Assembly (NCBI GenBank): GCA_044426085.1
Contig: JAWXUU010000008.1
Location: 54,111-118,110, forward strand
DNA length: 64,000 bases
From: JAWXUU01 sp044426085
GTDB lineage: Bacteria; Bacillota; Clostridia; Christensenellales; CAMQZB01
Reading direction: 5' to 3'
A model generated the notes under the pieces. That model worked only from the letters and a program-made list of their open reading frames with translations. It was not told the origin of the DNA and did no database searches. Positions 25,141 to 34,096 of this stretch are shown here, in pieces (the stretch's first letter is position 1; each line of letters opens with the position of its first letter). The position numbers were made by a program, and so were the translations under genes.

Positions 25141-25169
25141 ATTTTATCACAATAAGTAGTTCATGTCAA
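25141..25169 (-). promoter_or_regulatory. Promoter of the 24442-25113 gene
   Basis: On the minus strand: TTGACA (25169-25164), 17-bp spacer, TAAAAT (25146-25141). The upstream CTTTTGCAATAAT is shared exactly with the promoter at 24341-24369. Confidence 0.75.
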
Positions 25170-25211
25170 ATTATTGCAAAAGGGGTGCTTAAAGTGTATA
25201 ATAACAAGAAA

Positions 25212-25248
25212 ACAAAACACCCTAGAAATAATTTCCAGGGTGTTTTTA
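25212..25248. terminator. Terminator downstream of hemW
   Basis: AAAACACCCT and AGGGTGTTTTT pair around an 11-13-base loop, with T-runs on both strands. It separates hemW from the promoter of the membrane-protein gene. Confidence 0.8.
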
Positions 25249-25287
25249 TTGACATGCAATTTAAATTCAAATTGACGGCTTTGCGGT

Positions 25288-26421
25288 TCACATGAATTCG
25301 GATATTATTTGATTGGATACGTAGAAATATTTTTCTGGTATCGCGATGTGGGTGTTTGTGATTTGCAGGTATGCTTGCAATTTTGCGATTGGTTCACGGT
25401 ATTCTTTTTGGAAATCAAGGGCGAACATATTTTCAAAATCAGCAAAGCAAATGCCGTCGCCAAGGCGCAATCCAAGCATGACGTATTCCTTTTGTGCTTC
25501 TTGTTTTGAAAGCGTTTCTTCGCTTATTTCGCAGTTGTTTTGCGAAACTGCCAAAAGGTATTCAGCCATGGTGGAAGGGGAATAAAACCTTTCAAAACCA
25601 ACAAGAGAATGTGCGGAAATTCCTATGCCAAGATAGTTTTTAAGCTTCCAATATCCAATATTGTGGCGACTTTCAAAGCCAGTTTTTGCGAAATTTGATA
25701 TTTCATAATGGGAATATCCATTTTCTTTCAGAATGTTTTCCACAAGCTCGAACATGTCCGCAAGGGTATCTTCGCGGGGGATTTGTAAGCCGTTTTCAAC
25801 TTTTTTTGCCAAAACAGTGCCTTCTTCAACTTGAAGTCCGTAAAGGGAAATGTGGTTTGGCGAAAAGGAAAGCGCTGTTTTCACATTGTGAAAAACGCTC
25901 TTCATTGTGGAAGTGGGAAGCCCAAGCATAAGGTCTATCGAGAAGTTGGGAAAAATTTCCGAAACCCACGACAAAACTTCTTTTGCCTCAGCACCCGTGT
26001 GGGCGCGCGAAACGGATTCAAGTTCGCTGTTTTCAAAACTTTGAACGCCAACAGAAACGCGGTTTATGCCGAGATTTTTAAAAGCGAGCAGTTTTTCTTT
26101 ATCCACTGTTTTGGGATTAACTTCAATTGTGATTTCTGCACCAATCGAAATTTCAAAATGCTCTTTCACGCAAGCAAGGATTCTTTCAACTTGCACAGCA
26201 GACAAAATCGACGGCGTGCCACCGCCAAGATAAATGGTGTCTAGGCATAAGTTTGGATATTTTTCTGATTTTTGTTTGATGTCCAAACAAAGAGCGGTGA
26301 TATATTCTTCCTTGTTTCCGCTTGCAAAGCTGACAAAATCGCAATAATCGCATTTTGAAAGGCAGAATGGAATGTGCAAATATATCCCCGCTGTATTATT
26401 TTTTATTATTTGTTGTTTCAT
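25288..26421 (-). CDS. hemW: Radical SAM heme chaperone HemW-like protein
   Basis: A 377-residue radical SAM protein. The cluster motif CLSKCDYCDF (C-x3-C-x2-C) is near residues 20-30, and YLGGGTPS follows. The C-terminal HemN-like domain holds HNIGYWKLKNYLGIGISAHS. It lacks the N-terminal extension of true coproporphyrinogen oxidase HemN, so HemW is the better name. ATG 26421 lies one base past the lepA stop, which means translational coupling. A TTG three codons earlier is possible but weaker. lepA-hemW adjacency is common in Firmicutes. Confidence 0.9.
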   Translation of the reverse strand: MKQQIIKNNTAGIYLHIPFCLSKCDYCDFVSFASGNKEEYITALCLDIKQKSEKYPNLCLDTIYLGGGTPSILSAVQVERILACVKEHFEISIGAEITIEVNPKTVDKEKLLAFKNLGINRVSVGVQSFENSELESVSRAHTGAEAKEVLSWVSEIFPNFSIDLMLGLPTSTMKSVFHNVKTALSFSPNHISLYGLQVEEGTVLAKKVENGLQIPREDTLADMFELVENILKENGYSHYEISNFAKTGFESRHNIGYWKLKNYLGIGISAHSLVGFERFYSPSTMAEYLLAVSQNNCEISEETLSKQEAQKEYVMLGLRLGDGICFADFENMFALDFQKEYREPIAKLQAYLQITNTHIAIPEKYFYVSNQIISEFM

Positions 26422-26422
26422 A

Positions 26423-28225
26423 TTAATCAAGTTTCAAAATTGTCATAAACGCTTCACTAGGAACTTCAACCGAGCCTAGCTGACGCATTCTTTTCTTACC
26501 TTCTTTTTGTTTTTCAAGAAGTTTTTTCTTTCTTGTGATGTCACCGCCGTAACATTTTGCAAGCACGTCTTTGCGCATTGCTTTCACGGTTTCGCGGGCG
26601 ATAACTTTCGAACCAATCGCGGCTTGGATTGGAACTTCAAACATTTGGCGCGGAATAACTGTCTTGAGTTTTTCAGCGATAAGTCTGCCCCTTGCATATG
26701 CTTTTTCGCGGTGAACAATAAGCGAAAGTGCGTCGCAAACTTCGTTGTTTAGTAGCATATCAAGCTTCACAAGGTCGGATTTTTCATAACCCATAAGCTC
26801 GTAGTCTAGCGAAGCATAACCTTTAGTTCGCGATTTCAGTGCATCGAAAAAGTCGTATATGATTTCATTCAGCGGTATGTGATAAAGCAAGCGAACACGT
26901 TTTTCTTCAAGGTATGTCATGTCGATAAACTCTCCGCGTTTGTCTTGCGCAAGTTGCATGATTGTGCCAACAAATTCTGGTGGCGCAAAAACAGAAGCTT
27001 TCACAAGCGGTTCTTTGATAAAGTCAATCTCGCCAGTCGGTGGCAAGTGTGATGGGTTGTCAACCATGAATGTTTCTCCGCTTGTTTTTGTAACTTCGTA
27101 TGAAACGCCAGGCGCGGTTGTGATGATGTCAAGGTTGAACTCGCGCTCAATTCTTTCTTGAATAATTTCCATGTGCAAAAGTCCCAAGAAACCACATCTG
27201 AATCCAAACCCAAGCGCTTGCGAAACGTCGGGTTCAAAAGTGAGTGCCGCATCGTTAAGTTTAAGTTTCAAAAGTGCCTCTTTAAGGTCGTTGAACTTGC
27301 TTCCATCAACAGGGTAAACACCCGAATAAACCATCGGTTGAACCTTTTGATAGCCAGGAAGTGGGTCTTTCGCGGGATTTTCCACAAGTGTGATAGTGTC
27401 GCCAACTTCAGTGTCTTCAACGGTTTTGATTGAAGCCGCGATGTATCCAACATCACCCGCTTTCAAAATGCCGGTTGAAAATGGCTTAGGATTGAAAACC
27501 CCAACTTCAGTCACGTCAAAAGTTTTGGTGTTCAAGAAAGTTTTGATTTTGTCGCCAACTTTCACGCTACCTTCGGCAACCCTAACAAAGCAAATAACGC
27601 CTTTATAATTGTCGTAAAAGCTGTCAAAAATCAGCGCTTTAAGTGGCTGGTGGCTGTCCCCCTTTGGCGGTGGGATAATATCCACGATTTGGTCTAGAAC
27701 GTCGACGATGTTCAACCCTTCCTTTGCAGAAACAAGTGGAATATCTTCGCAAGAAATGCCGATAACATCTTCGATTTCTTGTTTAACTTCTTCAATTCTT
27801 GCACTTGGCAAGTCGATTTTGTTGATAACAGGCAAGATTTCAAGATTGTTATCAAGCGCAAGATAAACATTGGCAAGCGTTTGTGCCTCTATGCCTTGCG
27901 ACGCGTCAACAACCAAGATTGCGCCTTCGCAAGCGGCAAGCGAACGAGAAACTTCATAAGTGAAATCCACGTGCCCTGGTGTGTCGATAAGGTTGAAAGT
28001 GTATTCAATGCCGTCCTTTGCAGTGTAGAACATGCGAACGGGTGTAAGCTTGATTGTGATTCCGCGTTCGCGCTCAAGATCCATAGTATCAAGAAGTTGG
28101 TTTTCCATTTCACGTTTAGAAACTTGACCAGTAAGCTCGATAATTCTGTCGGCAAGTGTTGATTTGCCGTGGTCGATATGCGCTATGATGCAAAAGTTGC
28201 GTGTGTGTTTCATTCTTTCTGACAT
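26423..28225 (-). CDS. lepA: Elongation factor 4 (LepA), ribosomal back-translocase
   Basis: A 600-residue translational GTPase. G1 is AHIDHGKST, the switch region has RGITIK, G3 is DTPGHVDF and G4 is NKIDLP. The C-terminal domain includes GFRCGFLGLLHMEI and the basic end ITRKKKLLEKQKEGKKRM typical of LepA. It acts on stalled ribosomes. The start at 28225 begins MSERMKHTRNFCIIAH; the second Met (four codons on) is an alternative. Confidence 0.96.
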   Translation of the reverse strand: MSERMKHTRNFCIIAHIDHGKSTLADRIIELTGQVSKREMENQLLDTMDLERERGITIKLTPVRMFYTAKDGIEYTFNLIDTPGHVDFTYEVSRSLAACEGAILVVDASQGIEAQTLANVYLALDNNLEILPVINKIDLPSARIEEVKQEIEDVIGISCEDIPLVSAKEGLNIVDVLDQIVDIIPPPKGDSHQPLKALIFDSFYDNYKGVICFVRVAEGSVKVGDKIKTFLNTKTFDVTEVGVFNPKPFSTGILKAGDVGYIAASIKTVEDTEVGDTITLVENPAKDPLPGYQKVQPMVYSGVYPVDGSKFNDLKEALLKLKLNDAALTFEPDVSQALGFGFRCGFLGLLHMEIIQERIEREFNLDIITTAPGVSYEVTKTSGETFMVDNPSHLPPTGEIDFIKEPLVKASVFAPPEFVGTIMQLAQDKRGEFIDMTYLEEKRVRLLYHIPLNEIIYDFFDALKSRTKGYASLDYELMGYEKSDLVKLDMLLNNEVCDALSLIVHREKAYARGRLIAEKLKTVIPRQMFEVPIQAAIGSKVIARETVKAMRKDVLAKCYGGDITRKKKLLEKQKEGKKRMRQLGSVEVPSEAFMTILKLD

Positions 28226-28479
28226 TGATTTATTCCTTTATACGCAGATGTATTTTTATTTTACTGCTGTTTTATTTGCTTTTTGTGGCTGTTTTATTGA
28301 TGTACTATATATTCCAAAGTGTATAATAGCCACGTTAATTATACATAAATTCCCTGCTTTTCTCAACTGTTTTAAGGTGTAAATTGCATTGTTTTATGCG
28401 GTGGGGTTGCTTTTTAGAACTTTTTGGTTATTTTTAACAAATTTTTTAAAATTATCATAGAATTGCATAGTAAAAATTA

Positions 28480-28508
28480 TTGAAAAATTTATATTAGAAG
28501 AGTATAAT
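28480..28508 (+). promoter_or_regulatory. Promoter of the LUD-domain gene
   Basis: TTGAAA (28480-28485), 17-bp spacer, TATAAT (28503-28508). It lies in the 349-bp divergent gap 28226-28574, which otherwise is A/T-rich and contains no gene or repeat copy that I can see. Confidence 0.7.
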
Positions 28509-28574
28509 AACAATGCTAGCAGATTTTTTGAAAAATGCATGCGTATAATTTGTATATATTTTGGGGGAAATGTT

Positions 28575-29186
28575 ATGAATGAAAAAAATATGGTGGAAAC
28601 GCTTGCGATAAACCTTGAAAAAAATGGTTATATCGTGGAAGTGTTGGAAAAAGGTGAAGACGTTGCAAGCGTGATTGAAAAATATATTTCCAAGGTCGAC
28701 AAGATTGGCAACGGTGGAAGTATGACAATCGAAGGGCTTGGTGTTTTTGAAAAATTGCACGCTGACGGCTTTGACGTGATAAGCAAGCGCGAAGGTGTGG
28801 ATTATCCAACAACGGTTGAACTTTCCAAAAATGCCACTGTGTTTCTCACAAGCACAAACGCGGTTTCGGTTGCGGGTGAGTTTGTGAATATCGACGGCAG
28901 GGGCAACAGAGTTTCGCAAATGGCTTTTGGCGCACAAAAGATTTTTTATGTGTTTGGCGAAAATAAAATCACTGCGGACTTAACATCTGCAATCGACAGA
29001 GTGCGAAATATTGCGTCGCCACTAAACGCAAGAAGGCTATCAAAGAACACACCGTGCGTGGTTGATTTGAAGTGCCACAATTGCAACAGCCCCGACAGAA
29101 TTTGCAAGGCGATGTTGATTTCCGACAGACCGACAAGTGCACAAATTGCACACGTTATTATAATTCGTGACAGTTTGGGATATTAA
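28575..29186 (+). CDS. LUD-domain (LutC/YkgG-like) protein
   Basis: A 203-residue protein of the LUD/DUF162 family. The signature is IGNGGSMTIEGLGVFE, then TSTNAVSVAGEFVNIDGRGNRVSQMAFG, and a late KCHNCNSPDRICKAM cysteine cluster. Related proteins take part in lactate utilisation, but stand-alone copies like this have no proven role. I chose ATG 28575, preceded by GGGGGAAA, over an in-frame ATG 12 codons upstream. Confidence 0.85.
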   Translation: MNEKNMVETLAINLEKNGYIVEVLEKGEDVASVIEKYISKVDKIGNGGSMTIEGLGVFEKLHADGFDVISKREGVDYPTTVELSKNATVFLTSTNAVSVAGEFVNIDGRGNRVSQMAFGAQKIFYVFGENKITADLTSAIDRVRNIASPLNARRLSKNTPCVVDLKCHNCNSPDRICKAMLISDRPTSAQIAHVIIIRDSLGY

Positions 29187-29228
29187 TTTTATTTTAGGGA
29201 AAAATATCATTATAAATTGGAGATAAAA

Positions 29229-29975
29229 ATGAGAATAGCACAAGACCATTGGTTAAAAAATTCAAATATTGCCCACAGGGGGTTGCACAATGGCATTCTG
29301 CCTGAAAACAGTATGGGTGCATATCGCGCCGCAATGCAAGCGGGTTTCCCTGTGGAAATCGACGTGCACTTGACAACCGACGGCAAGGTTGTGATTTTCC
29401 ACGACCACAACACAAAAAGAGTTTGCGGTGTTGATATGGAAGTTGAAAAATCCACTTTCGCACAACTGCAAGAACTTCGCCTTTCAGGAACGGATGAAAA
29501 AATCCCGCTCCTAACTGATTTGCTAGAAATCGCAACAACGCCAATCTTGGTGGAGCTTAAAAACCTTACAAAGCAAATCGGCGCATTAGAATCTGAAACT
29601 TTGCGACTTTTGAAAGAATCAAATTGCGAGTTTGCAATCCAATCTTTCAACCCATATTCAATCATCTGGTACCACGAAAACGCACCAGAAGTTTTGCGTG
29701 GGCAACTTTCATCTTTTTATGAAACAGAAAAAAGATGCATGCAAAGAAGAATGCTAAAAGTAATGTGGTTCAACAAAAAATCATTGCCGGACTTCATTTC
29801 CTACGAAGAAAAAAACATGCCGAATAAATATGTAACAAAATATTGCAAAAAACACCCCGAAACCTTGAAATTGGTGTGGACAGTGAAATCACAAAACCGC
29901 CAAAACCAACTGATAGGCAACGCAGACAGCTTCATTTTCGAAGGCTATATACCCAGCGAAGCGGAGCTTCGCTAA
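29229..29975 (+). CDS. Glycerophosphodiester phosphodiesterase
   Basis: A 248-residue TIM-barrel enzyme that hydrolyses glycerophosphodiesters to glycerol-3-phosphate and an alcohol. Catalytic motifs are AHRG (near residue 16), PENS, EIDVHLTTDGKVVIFHDHN and LVELK. There is no signal peptide, so it is cytoplasmic. TTGGAG lies before ATG 29229. The last residues (SEAELR) are encoded in the left arm of the palindrome AGCGAAGC-GGA-GCTTCGCT, which also gives the first base of the stop. Confidence 0.9.
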   Translation: MRIAQDHWLKNSNIAHRGLHNGILPENSMGAYRAAMQAGFPVEIDVHLTTDGKVVIFHDHNTKRVCGVDMEVEKSTFAQLQELRLSGTDEKIPLLTDLLEIATTPILVELKNLTKQIGALESETLRLLKESNCEFAIQSFNPYSIIWYHENAPEVLRGQLSSFYETEKRCMQRRMLKVMWFNKKSLPDFISYEEKNMPNKYVTKYCKKHPETLKLVWTVKSQNRQNQLIGNADSFIFEGYIPSEAELR

Positions 29976-30214
29976 TTAAAAATTAAAAATTAAAAATTAA
30001 AAATTGTGGTAAGCACGGGCTTCGCCCTGTGCATTCAATTATTAGATAATATTAAAGGAGCGTTACTATTTACAAGTAACGCTCCTTTTGTCATTTCAAA
30101 TATAGATTGCACGAGCCGAAGGCGAGTGCTTTACCACAATTTTCAATTTTCAATTTTTAATTTTTAATTAGCAAAGCAAAGCTCCGCTTTGCTTTGCTCC
30201 GCTTTGCTTTGCTA
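29955..30214. repeat. Modular inverted repeat, copy F, with palindromes at both gene ends
   Basis: AGCGAAGC-GGA-GCTTCGCT (29955-29973) ends the GDPD gene. Then follow ATTAAAA units, GTGGTAAGCACGGGCTTCGC, the central hairpin GGAGCGTTACT / AGTAACGCTCC, GCGAGTGCTTTACCAC and T-rich units. At 30169-30214, read on the minus strand from the permease stop, TAGCAAAGCAAAGC-GGA is followed by GCAAAGCAAAGC-GGA and GCTTTGCTTTGCTA, a palindrome with one duplicated segment. It lies between convergent genes. Confidence 0.92.
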
Positions 30215-31000
30215 GATTCTTTTATTTTTCGCGTATCTCATGACGGAAAGCGTGAAAGCTATTGTGAAGATGCAAAGGAAGAGCAGTTGACCTAGGATGA
30301 ATTTTTGCAAGTTTAGTGTTGCACTTGCAAAGAAGATATATTTCAAAACTTCCAGAATGCCGTCACGCATAACGGAAGAAAGACCCATAATTGCGAAGAG
30401 AATCATAAACCCAATAAAGGAAAAGAACAGCGAAATCAGCTTATCTTTGCCCATTTGTTCTGCGATAAGGGAAATCGAGATGCACATAAGCATAAGTGGC
30501 ACTTGTGCAAGTGGTCGCAAGTATAATTCCATAAGCGAAAGCGTCATGTTGTAGTTTTCAATCACGATTGCAGTGTTGTCAAAAAAGAAGTTTGCGATCA
30601 TGGAAACAATAATGGAAATGAAAGCGTAAACCAAGATTGGGATAAAAACCCTAAGTCCGATTTTCACAATGCCCATACCTTCGCGGGAAACGCCCGTTGC
30701 AAAGAAGTGGGAATTTTTCAGTTTAGTTTTGGAAACCGCGCCCACGTTTGAAAAGATAACCACAGGCAAAAAGAACAAAAGGCTTGTGATGTTGAATATA
30801 TAAAGTATGTCGCCCCAAGAAATGGAAATTTGGTCAAGGTATATAAAACTCAACAAAAATCCCGATTCAAGCCCCGATAAAACGAATGAATAAACATGCC
30901 AACCCACGTTGAGTAGCAGTGTGAACAAAGCCAAAACTTTCAGCTTATACATCGTTTTCGAATCTTTATATTCTTGCCATTCTTTTTCAATCAATATCAT
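30212..31000 (-). CDS. ABC-2-like membrane permease
   Basis: A 262-residue integral membrane protein with about six hydrophobic segments (near residues 22-40, 60-80, 105-130, 150-175, 180-205 and 232-255). No catalytic motif is visible. It lies 10 bp downstream of a degenerate ABC ATPase gene, a standard ABC-2 exporter layout, so it probably forms the membrane half of that complex. The substrate is unknown. The stop codon is part of a repeat-associated palindrome. Confidence 0.65.
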   Translation of the reverse strand: MILIEKEWQEYKDSKTMYKLKVLALFTLLLNVGWHVYSFVLSGLESGFLLSFIYLDQISISWGDILYIFNITSLLFFLPVVIFSNVGAVSKTKLKNSHFFATGVSREGMGIVKIGLRVFIPILVYAFISIIVSMIANFFFDNTAIVIENYNMTLSLMELYLRPLAQVPLMLMCISISLIAEQMGKDKLISLFFSFIGFMILFAIMGLSSVMRDGILEVLKYIFFASATLNLQKFILGQLLFLCIFTIAFTLSVMRYAKNKRI

Positions 31001-31010
31001 AATTTCACCA

Positions 31011-31622
31011 CTAGATGTTGGAAATATATCCAGTTATTCTGCCGTTTTTCACGTTGATAAGTTCGTCGTATTCATAATCCCCACCACCCTGGCGAGTAAG
31101 GAAAATGATAAGTTTCTCACTTTTATAAATTTGCAGAAACTTAAAAAAGTTTCGCCTTATGCGTCGCGATAAAGTCACAACAGGTTTTGTTATCACAAGT
31201 GTGTCGCAATCCGACAAAATTCCGCTCGCGATTTTCACGCGGTCTTTTTGGAATTCAGAAAGGGATCGAATACGCTTGTATAAAATATCAGAAAGTTCAA
31301 GCAGTGTCACCACCGTTTGAATGCTGTCGTAAGAAAGGTCGGGATTTCTGCGCTTTGCAAATTCAAAGATGTATTCAAGATATATGATAACCGCCATATC
31401 ATCGGGCAAAATAGAATCAGTGATTGGGCAGATTGTGTCCGTTGTTTGAATCTCCCCAATGGTAGGTTTTGCATACCCCGTGAGAAGTGAACACAGCGTG
31501 TCGTGACAAAGCTCGTCGGTAACGTTGATGCAATATATGTTGCCACGCAAAAAATCCGTGGTGAAACCGTTCACCACTGGTTTTTTTGATAGTGTTTTAT
31601 AAACGTTGTGAAATCTTATCAT
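31011..31622 (-). CDS. Degenerate ABC transporter ATPase (pseudo-ATPase)
   Basis: A 203-residue protein that keeps the ABC ATPase outline but not its catalytic residues. RGNIYCINVTDELCHDTL occupies the Walker A place, where RGEIYGLLGPNGAGKTTL would be expected, so the Lys is His and the glycines are gone. LLTGYAKPTIGEI follows as in normal ABC proteins. LSEFQKDRVKIASGIL replaces LSGGQ, LVITKP replaces LxLDEP, and FLTRQ replaces the H-loop. The frame is intact, so it may be a structural or regulatory subunit for the adjacent permease. Confidence 0.7.
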   Translation of the reverse strand: MIRFHNVYKTLSKKPVVNGFTTDFLRGNIYCINVTDELCHDTLCSLLTGYAKPTIGEIQTTDTICPITDSILPDDMAVIIYLEYIFEFAKRRNPDLSYDSIQTVVTLLELSDILYKRIRSLSEFQKDRVKIASGILSDCDTLVITKPVVTLSRRIRRNFFKFLQIYKSEKLIIFLTRQGGGDYEYDELINVKNGRITGYISNI

Positions 31623-31634
31623 GTTGCACCTTTT

Positions 31635-32084
31635 TTAGTATCCAAGAGAGCTTAAAAAATCTTCAAGCCCAGCGGAAATATCGCGGTATGTCGCTTCGAA
31701 ATCTCTTGTGTAATATGGGTCTAGCACGTTTCTTGGGTCTTGTGAAAAATCAAGAAGCTTGCAAATGACGCCGTCAGTTTTTTTGATTATTCTTTTTGTT
31801 CCCGAAATGTTTGATTCGTCCATGCAAATAAAAAAGTCGTATTTGTCGGCATCGCTTTTTTCAAGTTGTGTTGAACGCTTGCTTGAATAGTCGATGAGAA
31901 ATCTGTCTAATATTTTCGCAGTCCCGTCATAAACCCCCCAACCCACAGCTTCGCTTGAAGTCGCGCGGGATTGAATGTAAAACTCGTTTTGCAAATTCCT
32001 ATCAGCAACAAGCCTAGCAAAAAGGAATTCCGCCATAGTAGACCTGCAAATATTTCCAAGACAGATAAAACAAACTCTTTTCAT
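31635..32084 (-). CDS. Low-molecular-weight protein tyrosine phosphatase
   Basis: A 149-residue phosphatase with the P-loop CLGNICRS at residues 8-15, i.e. C-x5-R-S, right after the N-terminal strand. The general-acid aspartate lies in VLDPYYTRDFEA. It probably dephosphorylates phosphotyrosine or phosphoarginine proteins. It is the first gene of a minus-strand group with the pseudo-ATPase and permease (12-bp and 10-bp gaps). Confidence 0.9.
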   Translation of the reverse strand: MKRVCFICLGNICRSTMAEFLFARLVADRNLQNEFYIQSRATSSEAVGWGVYDGTAKILDRFLIDYSSKRSTQLEKSDADKYDFFICMDESNISGTKRIIKKTDGVICKLLDFSQDPRNVLDPYYTRDFEATYRDISAGLEDFLSSLGY

Positions 32085-32221
32085 CTTTTCTCCAAATGTA
32101 AGTATTTATATATAGTATAATATCAATTGGCATATTTGTCAATATATTATGCTTTTAATTTCACGAAAAAAGAAAAAAGGAAGGGGGTGGTGGACGGCAA
32201 TGCGTTGATATTTTAAAAATC

Positions 32222-32502
32222 AATACCACTCGAATTGAAAGGTGAAAGGTGAAAGGTAAAAATTGTGGTATAGCACGTCGCTTCGCTCGTGCATTCAATT
32301 TTTAAGCCTTTTTACATCATAATAGATTGTGAAATGTTAAAGCGTTTGGCTTTTTGTAGCCAAATATAATTGAAATGCATGTAGCGAAGCGGAATGCCTT
32401 ACCACAATTTCAGGCGTACGCTACGCTAACGACACCTTTCACCTTTCAATTGTTTAAGCTGCACAGGATTTTGTATCTAGTATCCATCTTTCATGCAAAA
32501 AA
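32222..32502. repeat. Modular inverted repeat, copy G (GGTGAAA type)
   Basis: The left array is GGTGAAA units after CGAATTG, then GTGGTATAGCACGTCGC. The centre contains AGCGTTTGGCTTTTTGTAGC, which is the reverse of the centre in copy N. TGCCTTACCAC is followed by the cassette CAGGCGTACGCTACGCTAAC and CACCTTTCACCTTTC units. An outer module (TGCACAGGATTTTGTATC) lies at about 32462-32480. It fills most of the 521-bp gap between the purine permease and phosphatase genes. The bases 32085-32221 show only A/T-rich promoter-like sequence. Confidence 0.88.
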
Positions 32503-32605
32503 CCACCCAAGGGCAATCCCAAAGGTGGCTTTCTGATATATAAACTTATCCTTTTTGACCTGAGGTCATTAAAAAGCGTGTTTACTGATTTTTAAATTCT
32601 TGTTA

Positions 32606-33964
32606 TTAAAGAACTGCGATAACATATTTGAGTGCGAATAGTGCAGTCACGATGTAAAGAACTGGAGAAACTTCTTTTGCTTTTCCTGTAACAACTTGAA
32701 CGATTACATAGAAGAAGAAGCCCATTGCGATACCATCAGAGATAGAATAGCAAACAGTCATAACAAGGATTGTTATAAAGCAAGGAACAGCGATTGTGAA
32801 ATCTTTCCAATTGATATCAGTTGCATTGCCCATCATAAGAATACCAACGATGATAAGTGCTGGTGCACAAGCAGCGCTAGCAACCAATCCAAGGATTGGA
32901 GTGAACAAAATTGAAAGAAGGAACATCACACCAACAGTTGCAGCTGTAAGACCAGTTTTACCACCAGCTGAAATACCAGCAGTTGATTCAACGAAAGTTG
33001 TTACAGTTGAAGTACCCATAACAGCACCAACAGAAGTTGCGATTGCATCAGCCATCAAGCATTGACCAGCTTTTGGAAGTTTACCGTCTTCATCAAGCAT
33101 ACCGCCTTGTTGAGCAGCACCAACCAAAGTTCCAACTGTATCGAAAAGGTCGATCATTGTGAAAGAAATAAGGATAGTGATAAGTGTGAACAAAACTGCC
33201 ATGAAGCTGTTTGCAGAACCAAACAAGTCACCAAAACCAGTGATGAAAGCACCAACAAGTGATACATCAGGAGTGAAGTCCCAAGTAGTTGGCATAGAAA
33301 TTCCAAGAGTACCCATAACAGCATCTCCACCAAGTAGACCAGCAGCGATAGCAATTACAGATGTGATAACGATACCAATAAAGATTGAACCTTTAATGTT
33401 TTTAGCCATCAAAATAACAGTGATAACAAGACCAACAAGAGCGATAAGCGCATCAGCTGAATAAAGGTTGATAACAGGGCAAGAACCAGTCAAGATAACA
33501 AGATTAGCGTTTACAAGACCGATGTATGCGATGAACATACCAATACCAACAGAAATTGCTTTTTTCAAATCTGAAGGAATCGCATTGATGATAGCTTCTC
33601 TAGCGCCAGTAACTGTAAGCAAGATGAAAACCACACCAGAAATGAATACAGCAGCAAGAGCGCCTTGGTAAGAAATACCCATTGTGAGGCAAACTGTGTA
33701 AGCAAAGTATGCATTAAGACCCAAACCAGGAGCAAGGGCAAATGGATAGTTTGCAAGGAATGCCATAAGGAAACAACCGATTGCAGCAGAAATACAAGTT
33801 GCGAAAAGTACGCCTTCAGCAGACATGCCAGCAGCACTTAGGATTGATGGGTTAACAAATAGGATGTAAGCCATCGTAAAGAATGTTGTGAGACCAGCGA
33901 TGATCTCAGTTTTCACAGTAGTGCCGTTTTCAGCAAGTGCGAAAGTTTTGTCTAGAAATTTCAT
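32606..33964 (-). CDS. AzgA-type NCS2 purine (guanine/hypoxanthine) permease
   Basis: A 452-residue transporter with about 12-14 hydrophobic segments. The early segment TEIIAGLTTFFTMAYILFVNP is the AzgA/PbuG hallmark, and APGLGLNAYFAYTVC and ESTAGISAGGKTGLTA are family motifs. The upstream guanine-type riboswitch supports purine import. I chose ATG 33964 because the GGAGG lies between it and an in-frame ATG four codons upstream. It is monocistronic. Confidence 0.92.
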   Translation of the reverse strand: MKFLDKTFALAENGTTVKTEIIAGLTTFFTMAYILFVNPSILSAAGMSAEGVLFATCISAAIGCFLMAFLANYPFALAPGLGLNAYFAYTVCLTMGISYQGALAAVFISGVVFILLTVTGAREAIINAIPSDLKKAISVGIGMFIAYIGLVNANLVILTGSCPVINLYSADALIALVGLVITVILMAKNIKGSIFIGIVITSVIAIAAGLLGGDAVMGTLGISMPTTWDFTPDVSLVGAFITGFGDLFGSANSFMAVLFTLITILISFTMIDLFDTVGTLVGAAQQGGMLDEDGKLPKAGQCLMADAIATSVGAVMGTSTVTTFVESTAGISAGGKTGLTAATVGVMFLLSILFTPILGLVASAACAPALIIVGILMMGNATDINWKDFTIAVPCFITILVMTVCYSISDGIAMGFFFYVIVQVVTGKAKEVSPVLYIVTALFALKYVIAVL

Positions 33965-34030
33965 ATAATCCTCCATATTTTATCGCTTTGCGATATGATT
34001 ACAATATTGTGTTGAAAATTTGAAAATGTA

Positions 34031-34063
34031 AAATAAAAAAAGTGGGTATCTCCACACCCACCG
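34031..34063 (-). terminator. Riboswitch-controlled terminator
   Basis: On the minus strand, GTGGGT and ACCCAC (34061-34042) form a stem followed by seven T residues. It lies between the purine aptamer and the permease start, as expected for transcriptional control. Confidence 0.82.
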
Positions 34064-34096
34064 ATAAAATATTGCAACAACCCTTGCAATTTTTAA

